Assembly: GCF_947497125.1 (NCBI RefSeq) | Contig: NZ_CANMFI010000001.1 | Coordinates: 434,001 to 498,000 of the forward strand | Reading direction: 5' to 3' | Length of the DNA stretch: 64,000 bases | Source of the DNA: an uncultured Polaribacter sp. | GTDB lineage: Bacteria; Bacteroidota; Bacteroidia; Flavobacteriales; Flavobacteriaceae | Part shown: piece after piece, positions 1-9,018 of the stretch | Position numbering within the stretch: the first letter of the stretch is position 1 | How the letters are laid out: each line of letters starts with the position of its first letter | Position numbers and translations under genes: made by a program | The notes under the pieces: model-generated | Told to the model about the DNA's origin: nothing | The model's input: only the letters and a program-made list of their open reading frames with translations | Database searches by the model: none

Positions 1-510
1 GCAATTTATTCGAAGTTACCAATAATAAAGAAAGGATATTTAAAATTAGAAAACACGTCAAATAGTATCATTTTCGCAGATATAATTAGACAAAAAGATA
101 CAATAAGAGTGTATAACTTACACTTACAATCACTTAGTATTTCGCCTGATAAAGAAAATTTTGGCAAAGAAAATTCAGAAAAATTATTTAAGACATTAAA
201 AGAAAGTTTTAAAAAACAAGCAGAACAAACAACCCTTTTTTTAGCACACGAAAAAGATTGGAAAGGCAAAAAGATAGTCTGTGGCGATTTTAATAATACT
301 GCCTATTCTTGGGTTTACAATCAAATTTCTAAGAATAAAAAAGATGCTTTTATTGAGGCCGGACAAGGTTTTGGAAAAACATTTAAATATCCTTTTCCGC
401 TTCGTATCGATTTTATTCTAACAGACAATAAAGCCGCTATTAATCAGTTTAACACATACGCTGTAGAATACTCTGACCACTACCCTATTTTAGCCAGAAT
501 AAACTGGTAA
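1..510 (+). CDS. Endonuclease/exonuclease/phosphatase family protein, 5'-truncated
   Basis: The reading frame is open from the first base of the window, so the gene begins upstream. The in-frame GTG at 109 is internal, because the upstream residues (YSKLPII, then FADI) match the family. This is the C-terminal half of an EEP-fold (DNase I/exonuclease III-like) metal-dependent phosphodiesterase. Visible motifs are NLHLQS, GDFN (metal and substrate binding), RIDFIL and the closing SDHYPI, whose D-H pair is the catalytic dyad of the family. The first metal-binding residues (N and E) lie outside the window. Substrate cannot be told: relatives cleave DNA, phospholipids or sugar phosphates, and many Bacteroidetes copies are membrane-anchored. 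It converges on the next gene with three bases between the stop codons. Confidence 0.85.
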   Translation, partial: AIYSKLPIIKKGYLKLENTSNSIIFADIIRQKDTIRVYNLHLQSLSISPDKENFGKENSEKLFKTLKESFKKQAEQTTLFLAHEKDWKGKKIVCGDFNNTAYSWVYNQISKNKKDAFIEAGQGFGKTFKYPFPLRIDFILTDNKAAINQFNTYAVEYSDHYPILARINW

Positions 511-513
511 AAG

Positions 514-831
514 TTATTTTTTAAAGCCATAATTTCTTTCAACCAAGCAAACACGTAATTGGTATTGTTGATACCATTTTTCGCGACCTAATTTTCTTGA
601 TTCAGAATGTTCAATGTCATTCTTCCATGCTATAATATCGGCTTCAGTTTTCCAATAAGAAATTGTTATCCCAATATCAGCTCTTGCAGATTCTACTCCT
701 AAAAAACCTTTCTGTAATTTTGCCAAATTCTTCATCCTAACAGCCATTTCTTCATAACCAGAGCTTGTATTAGATAGCAAAGAGGTGAAAATTACAGCAT
801 AATAAGGGGTTTCAAAATTTTCTTGTAACAT
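514..831 (-). CDS. Antibiotic biosynthesis monooxygenase (ABM) domain protein
   Basis: A 105-residue protein of the ABM/dimeric alpha-beta barrel superfamily. It begins with YYAVIFTS (first strand), has the middle GFLGVESAR segment, then ITISYWKTEADIIAWKND, the helix after the central strand, which is the most recognisable part of this family. Relatives are small homodimeric cofactor-free oxygenases, haem-degrading enzymes or proteins of unknown role. Cytoplasmic, with no signal peptide. The conserved W of the SYWKTE stretch is present, but no family-specific catalytic set can be assigned. It stands alone: 166 bases separate it from divergent mtaB, and its stop almost touches the stop of the EEP gene. 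Function beyond the fold is unknown. Confidence 0.75.
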   Translation of the reverse strand: MLQENFETPYYAVIFTSLLSNTSSGYEEMAVRMKNLAKLQKGFLGVESARADIGITISYWKTEADIIAWKNDIEHSESRKLGREKWYQQYQLRVCLVERNYGFKK

Positions 832-946
832 CTTAATTTAAAAATACGTTTATAGGTAAATATTAGTTGTCTAAGACTAAAGTAAACTTTTAGAAATATA
901 AATTGATAATTTTTAACAATAAAATTACATGTTATTGCCAATCAAC

Positions 947-977
947 TTTAAAAATTATCAATAAAATTGTAGATTTG
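947..977 (+). promoter_or_regulatory. Candidate Bacteroidetes promoter for mtaB
   Basis: TAGATTTG at 970-977 matches the -7 consensus TAnnTTTG. TTTA at 947-950, 19 bases upstream, is one base off the -33 TTTG. Transcription would start near 984, about 14 bases before the ATG, so the leader is very short and has no Shine-Dalgarno sequence. Confidence 0.5.
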
Positions 978-997
978 TTGCACTTAAATGTACCCAA

Positions 998-2320
998 ATG
1001 ACTGCACAAAAAAACGTTGCTTTTTACACCTTAGGCTGCAAGCTAAACTTTTCTGAAACTTCTACAATAGCACGTAATTTTGTGAATGAAGGCTTTAATA
1101 GAGTCGATTTTGAAGAAAAAGCAGATGTGTATGTTATTAATACTTGTTCTGTTACAGACAATGCAGATAAAAGATTTAAAACAATTGTTAAAAATGCTTT
1201 GAAAAAAAATGAAGATGCCTTTTTAATTGCAATTGGCTGTTATGCACAACTAAAGCCAGAAGAATTGGCTGCCATAGATGGTGTAGATTTAGTTTTAGGT
1301 GCAACAGAAAAATTTAATGTAACTAGTTATATCAACGATTTAACCAAAAATAATGTTGGCGAAGTTCATTCTTGCGAAATTACAGAAGCAGATTTTTATG
1401 TAGGCTCTTACTCTATAGGAGATAGAACGCGTGCATTTTTAAAAGTACAAGATGGTTGCGATTATAAATGCACCTATTGTACCATACCGTTAGCCAGAGG
1501 TATTTCTAGATCTGACACCCTTAATAATGTTCTTAAAAATGCAAGTGAAATTGCAAACAAAGGCATTAAAGAAATAGTTTTAACAGGCGTTAATATCGGT
1601 GATTACGGAAAAGGTGAATTTGGCAATAAAAAACACGAACACACCTTTCTAGAGTTGGTAAAAGAGTTAGATACTGTTAAAGGAATTCACCGTTTAAGAA
1701 TTTCTTCTATTGAACCTAACCTATTAAAAGATGAAACAATTGCTTTTGTGGCAAAATCGAACTCTTTTGTACCTCATTTTCACATTCCGTTACAATCTGG
1801 AAGTGATGCATTATTAAAAAAAATGAAACGTAGGTATCTTACCAATACCTATACAGATCGAGTAGATAAGATTAAAAAAGAAATGCCAAATGCCTGTATT
1901 GGTGTTGATGTAATTGTTGGTTTCCCTGGCGAAACAGATGAGCTGTTTTTAGAAACATATAACTATTTAAATGAAATGGATATTTCATATTTACATGTTT
2001 TTACCTATTCGGAAAGACCAAATACAGAGGCAATTCATTTAGAAGGCCTTGTCCCTAAAAAAGTACGTGCTAAAAGAAGTAAAATGTTACGTGGGTTATC
2101 GGCTAAAAAAAGACGTTCATTTTACGAGAGTCAGTTAGGTAATACGTTAACTGTTTTATTTGAAAGCGAGAACAAAGAAGGCTACATCAATGGTTTTACA
2201 GAAAATTATGTAAAAGTAAAAACACCTTGGAATCCGGATTTGGTAAATACACTACACACTGTTAAACTAACTGAAATTGATGAAGATGGCCTAGTGAGGT
2301 TTGATTTTATTGAAAGCTAA
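998..2320 (+). CDS. mtaB: tRNA (N6-threonylcarbamoyladenosine(37)-C2)-methylthiotransferase MtaB
   Basis: Radical-SAM methylthiotransferase that converts t6A37 to ms2t6A37 in ANN-decoding tRNAs. The order is the family's: an N-terminal UPF0004 domain with cysteines C14, C50 and C81 that hold the auxiliary 4Fe-4S cluster, a radical SAM core with C154-x3-C158-x2-C161 (DGCDYKCTYC), and a C-terminal TRAM-like region (about 375-440). 440 residues is normal length. MtaB rather than MiaB or RimO is chosen from the TLGCKLNFSE start and the CTIPLARG signature. It heads a forward cluster with 11 bases to the next gene. The start ATG lies just downstream of a good -7 box. Confidence 0.93.
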   Translation: MTAQKNVAFYTLGCKLNFSETSTIARNFVNEGFNRVDFEEKADVYVINTCSVTDNADKRFKTIVKNALKKNEDAFLIAIGCYAQLKPEELAAIDGVDLVLGATEKFNVTSYINDLTKNNVGEVHSCEITEADFYVGSYSIGDRTRAFLKVQDGCDYKCTYCTIPLARGISRSDTLNNVLKNASEIANKGIKEIVLTGVNIGDYGKGEFGNKKHEHTFLELVKELDTVKGIHRLRISSIEPNLLKDETIAFVAKSNSFVPHFHIPLQSGSDALLKKMKRRYLTNTYTDRVDKIKKEMPNACIGVDVIVGFPGETDELFLETYNYLNEMDISYLHVFTYSERPNTEAIHLEGLVPKKVRAKRSKMLRGLSAKKRRSFYESQLGNTLTVLFESENKEGYINGFTENYVKVKTPWNPDLVNTLHTVKLTEIDEDGLVRFDFIES

Positions 2321-2331
2321 AATAAATTACT

Positions 2332-3075
2332 ATGAAATATATACTTATAAGTTTTTTGATGATTGCTACTGCATGCAACCGTCAAATAACAACATCTACC
2401 AAAAAATCAACTCAGAACACTAAAGAAGTATCCAGCGAAAAAGAGACCACAAATATGCAAGATTTAAGTAGTACTCTAATTGTTGTATTAAACAATGCCA
2501 ATGAAATTGAAAATGCTAAGTCTTTAATTACAAACAGTGGCTTAACTTGGCAGTCTGTAGTTATAAACAAAGAAAATTTTAAAGCCGCGTTGATAAAAGT
2601 ACCTACTGATAAAAAAGAATTTTGGCTTAATCGCTTAAAATCTGACAATACTTTTTATTCGGTAGATGAAAATAAAAAAGAGACTTTACAAAATATTGTT
2701 TCTATTTCTGACAACACAATTGTTAAAATACGTAAAACTGCATGCAGAGGTTATTGCCCTGTTTTTACTGCCTTTTTACTAAATGATGGTACCCTTGTTT
2801 TTAACGGGCTTAAAAATACGCTTATAGAAGGTAAAAGAGAGGTTGTTATTTCTAAACTTGAAGTAGGCGAAATTAAAAAAATGTTTGAAGCTGTTACTGT
2901 AAGTAGTCTTAATCAAAATTTCACCAATGCAAATTTAATGGATGTACCAAGTACTTTTATAAATTACAGAGAGCATCAAATAGAAATTCAAGTTTGGAAA
3001 AACGTACCATCAAAACTTAAAAATGCCTATGACTCTTTTGAAAAAATATTAAAAGAGCAAAAAATGATAAAATAA
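2332..3075 (+). CDS. DUF6438 domain lipoprotein
   Basis: 247 residues. The N-terminus MKYILISFLMIATAC is a lipoprotein signal peptide with lipidated C15, so it is probably anchored in the outer or inner membrane and faces the periplasm. Residues of about 30-110 form a region with no recognisable family. Residues of about 130-235 look like DUF6438: the diagnostic TACRGYCPVFTAFLLNDGT stretch carries the two conserved cysteines (CRGYC). No catalytic role is known for DUF6438. It sits 11 bases after mtaB and three bases before an alpha/beta hydrolase, so co-transcription is likely. The link to tRNA modification may only be positional. Confidence 0.75.
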   Translation: MKYILISFLMIATACNRQITTSTKKSTQNTKEVSSEKETTNMQDLSSTLIVVLNNANEIENAKSLITNSGLTWQSVVINKENFKAALIKVPTDKKEFWLNRLKSDNTFYSVDENKKETLQNIVSISDNTIVKIRKTACRGYCPVFTAFLLNDGTLVFNGLKNTLIEGKREVVISKLEVGEIKKMFEAVTVSSLNQNFTNANLMDVPSTFINYREHQIEIQVWKNVPSKLKNAYDSFEKILKEQKMIK

Positions 3076-3078
3076 GGA

Positions 3079-3741
3079 ATGGCTAAAATTCCGATATATT
3101 GTATTCCTGGTTTAGGTTCTGGACCTGAGATTTTTAAAAATTTAAATTTATCAGAAGAACTTTATGAAGTTTTTACCTTAAAATGGATAGAACCGATTTC
3201 TAATCAAGAAGAGATTACCGATTATGCACAAAGAATGTGTAAACATGTGATAAAAGAAAACCCGGTACTTTTAGGAGTTTCTTTTGGAGGAATTATGGCA
3301 CAAGAAATGGGGAATCATTTAAATTGTAAAAAAATTATTCTTATTTCCAGTTTAAAACATCAAACAGAAAAACCTAAAATATTTAAGTTCTTAAAAGTTA
3401 CTAAATTATACCAACTAGCACCATGTTCATTGATTACTAATTTAGAGCGATATAGAATATTTTTTATCGGAGTAAAACTAAAAAGGAAGTTTAACAATAT
3501 AAAAACCTATTTAAATTATAGGAATAAAAAACAATTACAATGGGCCATTAAAAACACTTTACTTTGGCAAGTAAAAAAAGAATCAAAAAACATAGTTCAT
3601 ATTCATGGCAACAAAGACGGTGTTTTTCCAATAAAACACATCTCTAATTACATTGAAATAAACAATGGAAATCATAGTATGATTCTTACAAAAGCAAAAG
3701 AAATTTCTGCAATTATTAATCGAGTTTTAATAAATAATTAG
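3079..3741 (+). CDS. Alpha/beta hydrolase fold protein
   Basis: 220 residues. Begins with IPIYCIPGLGSG, an oxyanion-hole strand and loop. The nucleophile elbow GVSFGG puts the catalytic serine at S68, the acid is probably D in HGNKDGVFP near 179, and the histidine is in NGNHSMIL near 198. The triad thus looks complete. No signal peptide. A short basic cap region of about 105-160 separates the two halves. Substrate unknown: the closest general type is the small serine hydrolases and carboxylesterases. ATG at 3079 follows the previous stop by three bases, which suggests translational coupling with the DUF6438 lipoprotein. Confidence 0.75.
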   Translation: MAKIPIYCIPGLGSGPEIFKNLNLSEELYEVFTLKWIEPISNQEEITDYAQRMCKHVIKENPVLLGVSFGGIMAQEMGNHLNCKKIILISSLKHQTEKPKIFKFLKVTKLYQLAPCSLITNLERYRIFFIGVKLKRKFNNIKTYLNYRNKKQLQWAIKNTLLWQVKKESKNIVHIHGNKDGVFPIKHISNYIEINNGNHSMILTKAKEISAIINRVLINN

Positions 3742-3781
3742 ATAATTTCTTAAATTAGAAAAATCAAAATCAAAAAAAAAT

Positions 3782-4693
3782 ATGAAAAAATCAGTTCGTT
3801 TTCTTGGCATTATAAGCATCTTAATAATTACATTTTTATTTATAAACGGAATACAAAAAAAAGAAACTTCTGTTGCCGAACCGCTGCATACTAACACCCA
3901 CGAAACCTATAAAATTAAAGCATTAAAACTACCCGAAAATTTAAATTTAGCTGGCGAAAGAGTACCTATTGAAATACAAGATGTTAAAGAAAGAATGGAT
4001 AGAGAACTGATGGTAAACACCTATTGGCAATCTAACGGACTATTATTAATTAAAAGGGCGCACAAATACTTTCCTATAATAGAACCTTTGTTAAAAAAAT
4101 ATGGCTTGCCAGAAGATTTTAAATTTTTAGCATTGGCAGAAAGTGGTTTTATAGACGAAACTTCGTCAGTTGGAGCAGCTGGTATGTGGCATTTTATGAA
4201 AGCAACAGGTAAAGAGTATGGTTTAGAAATTAACAGCAATGTAGATGAACGCTACCATATTGATAAAGCTACTAAAGTTGCTGCTACCTACTTGTTAAAT
4301 GCCAAAGAACGTTTTAACTCTTGGACACTTGCCGCAGCTGCATATAATGCTGGTAATTATGGCATTAGTAAAAGGTTAGAAGAACAACAAGTAGATAATT
4401 ATTATGATGCATTGTTACCAGATGAAACTGAACGTTATGTTTTTAGAATATTAGCCTTAAAAGAAGTAATTACCAACCCAGAAAAGTATGGGTTTGTATT
4501 TAAAAAATCTGATTTATATACTTTAAAAGACACAAAAATCATAAAGGTAGATACTGCAATTGCCAACATTACTGTTTTTGCAAAAAAGTTTGGATTAACT
4601 TATAAAGAGTTTAAAATTTACAATCCTTGGTTAAGAGAAAATAAACTAAATAATAAAAGTAAAAAAGTATACGAAATAAAAGTGCCAATATAG
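3782..4693 (+). CDS. Membrane-bound lytic murein transglycosylase (SLT domain, MltD-like)
   Basis: 303 residues. An N-terminal hydrophobic segment (residues of about 5-22) acts as signal anchor. The lysozyme-like SLT domain spans about 85-230: catalytic E120 lies in ALAESGF, followed by the GAAGMWHFM and AAAAYNAG motifs typical of family 1 lytic transglycosylases. It cleaves the MurNAc-GlcNAc bond of peptidoglycan, producing 1,6-anhydro-MurNAc. The C-terminus (about 240-303) ends in YEIKVPI, which resembles the end of a single LysM-like repeat; E. coli MltD has two full LysM domains, so this is a shorter form. Last gene of the mtaB cluster, closed by the hairpin at 4725. Confidence 0.88.
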   Translation: MKKSVRFLGIISILIITFLFINGIQKKETSVAEPLHTNTHETYKIKALKLPENLNLAGERVPIEIQDVKERMDRELMVNTYWQSNGLLLIKRAHKYFPIIEPLLKKYGLPEDFKFLALAESGFIDETSSVGAAGMWHFMKATGKEYGLEINSNVDERYHIDKATKVAATYLLNAKERFNSWTLAAAAYNAGNYGISKRLEEQQVDNYYDALLPDETERYVFRILALKEVITNPEKYGFVFKKSDLYTLKDTKIIKVDTAIANITVFAKKFGLTYKEFKIYNPWLRENKLNNKSKKVYEIKVPI

Positions 4694-4724
4694 CAACTGT
4701 CTTTTATACGAAGCTATAAATAAC

Positions 4725-4756
4725 AAAAAAGCCTATCGAGAATCGATAGGCTTTTT
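4725..4756. terminator. Bidirectional intrinsic terminator between mltD-like and csp genes
   Basis: Perfect 9-bp stem GCCTATCGA / TCGATAGGC (4731-4739 and 4743-4751) with a GAA loop, preceded by A6 and followed by T5. It therefore works for the forward cluster and for the reverse csp gene. Confidence 0.9.
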
Positions 4757-4784
4757 CTTAAAAAATTAACTAGTAATAAATATA

Positions 4785-4976
4785 TTATAATACTCTTACG
4801 TTTACTGCGTTTAATCCTTTTTTTCCATCTTGTAAGTCAAACTCAACTTCATCGTTCTCACGAATTTCATCAACTAATCCTGACACATGTACAAAATGTT
4901 CTTTGTTGCTTCCTTCTTCAGTAATAAATCCAAATCCTTTAGATTCGTTGAAAAATTTTACGGTACCTTTATTCAT
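4785..4976 (-). CDS. Cold-shock protein, CspA family
   Basis: 63 residues, a complete single cold-shock domain. RNP1 (KGFGFIT, residues of about 13-19) and RNP2 (HFVHVS) are intact, so it should bind single-stranded RNA or DNA as a chaperone of translation and antitermination. The usual FVHYS/FVHFS motif reads FVHVS here, a mild variation. Monocistronic, with its own terminator. The mRNA leader of about 50 bases carries a hairpin (see 4993-5018), as expected for a gene regulated after transcription. Start ATG chosen because the domain begins immediately (NKGTVKFF). Confidence 0.95.
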   Translation of the reverse strand: MNKGTVKFFNESKGFGFITEEGSNKEHFVHVSGLVDEIRENDEVEFDLQDGKKGLNAVNVRVL

Positions 4977-4992
4977 AATAATAATTTAAATG

Positions 4993-5018
4993 TGTTGTTT
5001 ATTTAATTACAAACAACA
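4993..5018 (-). promoter_or_regulatory. 5' leader hairpin of the csp mRNA
   Basis: Inverted repeat TGTTGTTT (4993-5000) / AAACAACA (5011-5018), 8-bp stem with a 10-base loop, lying 17 bases upstream of the csp start codon. The -7 box TATATTTG on the minus strand (5032-5039) places it entirely in the transcribed leader. It could act as a temperature-sensitive structure; this is inferred from position only. Confidence 0.4.
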
Positions 5019-5092
5019 TTTTATTGAGTTACAAATATAATGCCATTAATTAACTAAAAGCATAAAAGTATCAGATAGTTTAACAAACACCC

Positions 5093-6034
5093 CTAAACTC
5101 TAGTTATCAGGTATTTAGATTCGTTAAACTCGTTTATTATTTCATCTACAACTTCTTTTGCTGATTTTATACTGTGTATTAAACCTGCAACCTGCCCTAT
5201 TTCTAACTCACCTTGCTCTAAATCTCCTTCAAACATTCCTTTTTTTGCCCTTGCCCTACCCAATAATTCCTTCAACTCTTCGATAGATGGTTTTTGTTGA
5301 TATAATTCTTGTACTTCCTCATAAAATTTATTTTTAATTAGACGAACAGGCGCCAATTCTTTTAAGGTAAGTTGTGTATCTCCATCATTAACATTTAAAA
5401 TTGAATTTTTAAAATTAATATGAGCAGAAGATTCTTCTGTTGCTGCAAACCTACTACCTATTTGAACACCATCTGCACCTAAAACCATTGCAGCAAGCAT
5501 GCCCTTACCAGTTGCAATACCACCTGCAGCAATTACTGGTATTTTTAGCTGCTCTTTTACCATAGGAATCAAAGTAAATGAGGTAGTTTCTTCTCTTCCA
5601 TTATGTCCACCTGCTTCAAAACCCTCACATACAACTGCATCTACTCCGGCTTTTTCTGCTTTTAATGCAAACTTTACAGAACTAACTACATGTACCACAA
5701 TAATTCCTTTTTCTTTTAACATTTTAGTCCATGTATTCGGATTTCCAGCAGATGTAAAAACAATTTTAACATCTTCTTCAATAACAATTTCCATCAATTT
5801 TTCTATATCAGGATATAGCAATGGTATGTTAACACCAAAAGGTTTATTAGTCGCTTTTTTACATTTTTGAATGTGTTCACGTAAAACATCTGGATACATA
5901 GAGCCTGCTCCAATTAAACCAAGTCCACCAGCATTAGAAACAGCAGATGCCAATTTATAACCAGAAACCCAAATCATTCCTCCTTGAATAATTGGATGTG
6001 CTATTTTAAATAATTCGGTTATTTTATTCATCAT
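5093..6034 (-). CDS. Nitronate monooxygenase family (NPD/FabK-like) flavoprotein
   Basis: 313-residue TIM-barrel FMN protein. Visible motifs: HPIIQGGMIWVS at the N-terminus, FTSAGNP, then EGFEAGGHNGREE, whose histidine corresponds to the catalytic histidine of nitronate monooxygenases, and the phosphate-binding AAGGIATG plus GADGVQIGSRFAATEES. Likely reaction is oxidation of nitronates, but the same family includes the enoyl-ACP reductase FabK, and sequence alone does not settle which. Cytoplasmic. Its ATG at 6034 overlaps the stop of the upstream subtilase gene in TAATG (a second ATG follows at once), so the two are translationally coupled and probably part of an mnmA-subtilase-NMO transcript. 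Confidence 0.8.
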   Translation of the reverse strand: MMNKITELFKIAHPIIQGGMIWVSGYKLASAVSNAGGLGLIGAGSMYPDVLREHIQKCKKATNKPFGVNIPLLYPDIEKLMEIVIEEDVKIVFTSAGNPNTWTKMLKEKGIIVVHVVSSVKFALKAEKAGVDAVVCEGFEAGGHNGREETTSFTLIPMVKEQLKIPVIAAGGIATGKGMLAAMVLGADGVQIGSRFAATEESSAHINFKNSILNVNDGDTQLTLKELAPVRLIKNKFYEEVQELYQQKPSIEELKELLGRARAKKGMFEGDLEQGELEIGQVAGLIHSIKSAKEVVDEIINEFNESKYLITRV

Positions 6035-7707
6035 TAATTTTTAATTAATTTTAAGGTTTTAAAAGTATTTCCTTTTGATATTTTAGCCACATACACGCCA
6101 TTACTTAAAAATGACACATCAATTGTATTGGTTATTAAATTGTCTTTCTTATAAACTTTTTCGCCTAAAATAGTATAGATTTCTATTGTATAATCTTCAA
6201 AAAGAAGTCCATCTAACATAATTGTAAAACTACTAGTAGTTGGATTTGGATATATTTTTAAATTGTTTAAAGAGGCATCATTAGTGGTAAAATAAGATCT
6301 ATACTTTTCGAAAGCTATCTTAAAATCTGGAATACCATAACCATGCTGTTCTGATGGTAGACTATATTTATCTGCAGACTCGAACAATGCCTTTTTCAAA
6401 TAAAAGTTTCTATTTTTTTTTGTCATTGATCTTGACTCATTTAAAGGCAAACTATTTTCATATTGATTTAAACATGCAATTAAACCTGCCATAATAGGAG
6501 AAGAAAAAGAAGTTCCGCTTCCAGCATTTGTAATTGCACCAGAAGCAAAATGAATTAAATATGGGTTTTGACCTTGTGCTAAAATTTCTGGTTTAATTCT
6601 ACCGTCATAAGTAGGTCCGTAAGAACTAAAACCAGCAATTTCTTCTGAAGCTTTTACAGCACCAACTGTTATTACAGAAGCCGCATCTGCTGGTGCACCA
6701 ATATATTTCCAAGAACTATTACCACTATTTCCTGCAGAATTAACCAATAACATTCCTCTAGATGCAGCAATTTCTGCACCTCTTGAAATAAAAGTTGTTT
6801 TACCATCCATGTGTTGATATGTATGATGGTGATTAGGATTATCGAAGGTTGTATAACCTAATGATGTATTGATAATATCAACCCCTAAACTATCTGCCTT
6901 TTCAGCAGCTTCTACCCAAAGAGTTTCTTCTAAAACAGTTTCATTTTCTGCAATTTCTGAAATAAATAGGTAAAATTTAGCATCTGGTGCAGCCCCAACA
7001 AACTCATCTTTAACATACCCAGAAATGGTTGATAATACATGTGTACCATGACTATTTCTTGAATAAAAATCTGTATTTCTATCAGCAAAATTATAGCCTC
7101 CTAAAATTTGATTATTATCTCTAATTCTTTTAAAAGCAGGCAATGTATTAACATTCGGAAAACCAGCGTCGATAATTGCTATAATTTGATTGTTACCTGT
7201 ATACCCATTTTCGTGTAAAAAATTACCCTGCAACATTTTAATTTGATGATCTGCCGCTCCATAATTAAAGTCTGTAGTAATTTCTTCAAACTTTTTAGTA
7301 TGGTTTAAAGAGCTATTTACTTTGTTATACTTTGCAGAAATATTAAGAGATTTATTAGCAAATTCTATGTTATTAATAAAAGGGTAATTAAGTTTTAAAA
7401 GCTTAATATTATCGATAGTCCCTTGTATGTGAAGGGCATTTAACCATTTAGATTTGCCTAAAATTACAACCGATGTATCTATTTTTATTTGATTAAAATA
7501 ATCAATATCGATGGGTACATCTTTACTATCTAAAGAAATTTGTTGTTTTATTCTTCTATCTAAAGCGCGTTGAGATAATATGCTTAAAGGATTGTTTAAA
7601 AAAACACTTTCGTTAGGTTTATCTTTAAAAAACAACCAAGCATCTTCTTTATCTTGCGCAAAAAAAGAGCAAGTAACAAGCATAAAAAAGAGCAATAATT
7701 TCTTCAT
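6034..7707 (-). CDS. S8 family (subtilisin-like) serine peptidase with T9SS sorting domain
   Basis: 557 residues. A signal peptide covers about 1-17. The catalytic triad is complete: D180 (IAIIDAGFP), H220 (SHGTHV) and S400 (GTSFSSP); the oxyanion asparagine is N327 (SAGNSG). An N-terminal propeptide-like region spans about 20-160. The C-terminal 75 residues start with YPNPT and end GNTFKTLKLIKN, a type A type IX secretion sorting domain, so the enzyme is predicted to be secreted or attached to the cell surface. Located 39 bases after mnmA and overlapping the NMO gene by one base. Likely a protein-degrading exoenzyme; substrates unknown. Confidence 0.92.
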   Translation of the reverse strand: MKKLLLFFMLVTCSFFAQDKEDAWLFFKDKPNESVFLNNPLSILSQRALDRRIKQQISLDSKDVPIDIDYFNQIKIDTSVVILGKSKWLNALHIQGTIDNIKLLKLNYPFINNIEFANKSLNISAKYNKVNSSLNHTKKFEEITTDFNYGAADHQIKMLQGNFLHENGYTGNNQIIAIIDAGFPNVNTLPAFKRIRDNNQILGGYNFADRNTDFYSRNSHGTHVLSTISGYVKDEFVGAAPDAKFYLFISEIAENETVLEETLWVEAAEKADSLGVDIINTSLGYTTFDNPNHHHTYQHMDGKTTFISRGAEIAASRGMLLVNSAGNSGNSSWKYIGAPADAASVITVGAVKASEEIAGFSSYGPTYDGRIKPEILAQGQNPYLIHFASGAITNAGSGTSFSSPIMAGLIACLNQYENSLPLNESRSMTKKNRNFYLKKALFESADKYSLPSEQHGYGIPDFKIAFEKYRSYFTTNDASLNNLKIYPNPTTSSFTIMLDGLLFEDYTIEIYTILGEKVYKKDNLITNTIDVSFLSNGVYVAKISKGNTFKTLKLIKN

Positions 7708-7746
7708 GTTTCGAAATTACTACTTTTTTATGATTCTTTACATTTT

Positions 7747-8934
7747 TTATGAAATAACCCCAGAACCTAATAATTCTTCATCGAGATACCAGGCAACAAA
7801 TTGCCCTTCTTGAATAGCAGACTGTTTATTTTTAAAAGCTACAAATAAACCTGAATCTACTTTGTGTAAAGTGGCAACTTCTAGTTTTTGTCTGTATCTA
7901 ATTCTAGCCTGAACTTGCATAGTTTCGCCAGATTTTAACAGTAAATCTTCTCGAATCCAATGAACTTCTTCATTTGCAACAAACAAAACATTTCTGTACA
8001 AACCTTGATGATTTTTACCTTCGCCTGTATAAATTACATTCTCTACAACATCCGTTTCTATAACGTATAATGCCTCTTTGGTACCCCCAACATTTAACCC
8101 TTTTCGTTGCCCTTTTGTAAAATAATGAGCTCCGTTATGCGTGCCTACAATTTTACCATCTTGTTTATTGTAAGTAAATTTGGTTGCTAAATATTTTAAC
8201 TCTTCTTCTTTATTTAAAAAAGTTGGTGGCTCTTTTGTGTATTGATTAAAATTGTTTGGTATGGTAACGATTTCTCCTTGTTTGGGTTGTAATTTTTGCT
8301 GTAAAAATTCTGGTAAACGAACCTTACCAATAAAACACAAACCCTGAGAATCTTTTTTTTCTGCAGTAATTAAATCTGCTTCTTTAGCAATTTCTCTTAC
8401 TTGTGGTTTTGTTAATTCGCCAATAGGAAATAAAGCTTTTGCTAATTGTTGCTGAGAAAGCTGACATAAAAAATACGATTGATCTTTATTAGCATCTTTA
8501 CCTGATAATAATTTATAAACCGTTTCTCCGTTTACTTGGTCTTCTGCTTTTCTACAATAATGGCCTGTTGCAACATAATCTGCGCCTAATTCTAGGGCGA
8601 TATCCATAAAAACATCAAACTTAATTTCTCTGTTGCAAAGTACATCTGGATTTGGAGTTCTACCTTTGCTATACTCATCAAACATATAATCTACGATACG
8701 TTCTTTATATTGATTGCTTAAATCTACAACTTGAAAAGGAATGCCTAATTTTTCGGCAACAATCATCGCGTCATTAGAGTCTTCTAACCAAGGACATTCA
8801 TTAGAAATTGTGACAGAATCGTCATGCCAATTTTTCATAAATAACCCAACAACATCAAAACCTTGTTCTTTTAACAAATAAGCAGTAACACTAGAATCTA
8901 CACCACCAGAAAGACCAACAACAACTCTTTTCAT
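7747..8934 (-). CDS. mnmA: tRNA-uridine 2-sulfurtransferase MnmA
   Basis: Catalyses ATP-dependent 2-thiolation of U34 in tRNA Lys, Glu and Gln. 395 residues. The PP-loop SGGVDSS (residues 9-15) adenylates the uridine. The catalytic cysteines are C100 ([12 protein letters not shown]) and C200 ([11 protein letters not shown]), and the central domain and C-terminal beta-barrel are present. Length is slightly longer than the 360-370 of E. coli. Insertion segments around residues 230-260 explain the difference. Start ATG leads straight into the PP-loop strand. First gene of the reverse run mnmA, subtilase, NMO; the cluster has no obvious shared pathway. Confidence 0.96.
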   Translation of the reverse strand: MKRVVVGLSGGVDSSVTAYLLKEQGFDVVGLFMKNWHDDSVTISNECPWLEDSNDAMIVAEKLGIPFQVVDLSNQYKERIVDYMFDEYSKGRTPNPDVLCNREIKFDVFMDIALELGADYVATGHYCRKAEDQVNGETVYKLLSGKDANKDQSYFLCQLSQQQLAKALFPIGELTKPQVREIAKEADLITAEKKDSQGLCFIGKVRLPEFLQQKLQPKQGEIVTIPNNFNQYTKEPPTFLNKEEELKYLATKFTYNKQDGKIVGTHNGAHYFTKGQRKGLNVGGTKEALYVIETDVVENVIYTGEGKNHQGLYRNVLFVANEEVHWIREDLLLKSGETMQVQARIRYRQKLEVATLHKVDSGLFVAFKNKQSAIQEGQFVAWYLDEELLGSGVIS

Positions 8935-9018
8935 TCATTATTTTTAAGGCCACAAAGTTACAAATTTGTTGGTAATTTTAATGCCCAAAAAATGATTTAT
9001 AATTACAACTATAAAGAC

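Noticed and set aside
109..510. A separate gene starting at GTG 109
   Set aside because: The frame is open to the window edge and upstream residues match the EEP family, so this is an internal codon of a truncated gene.
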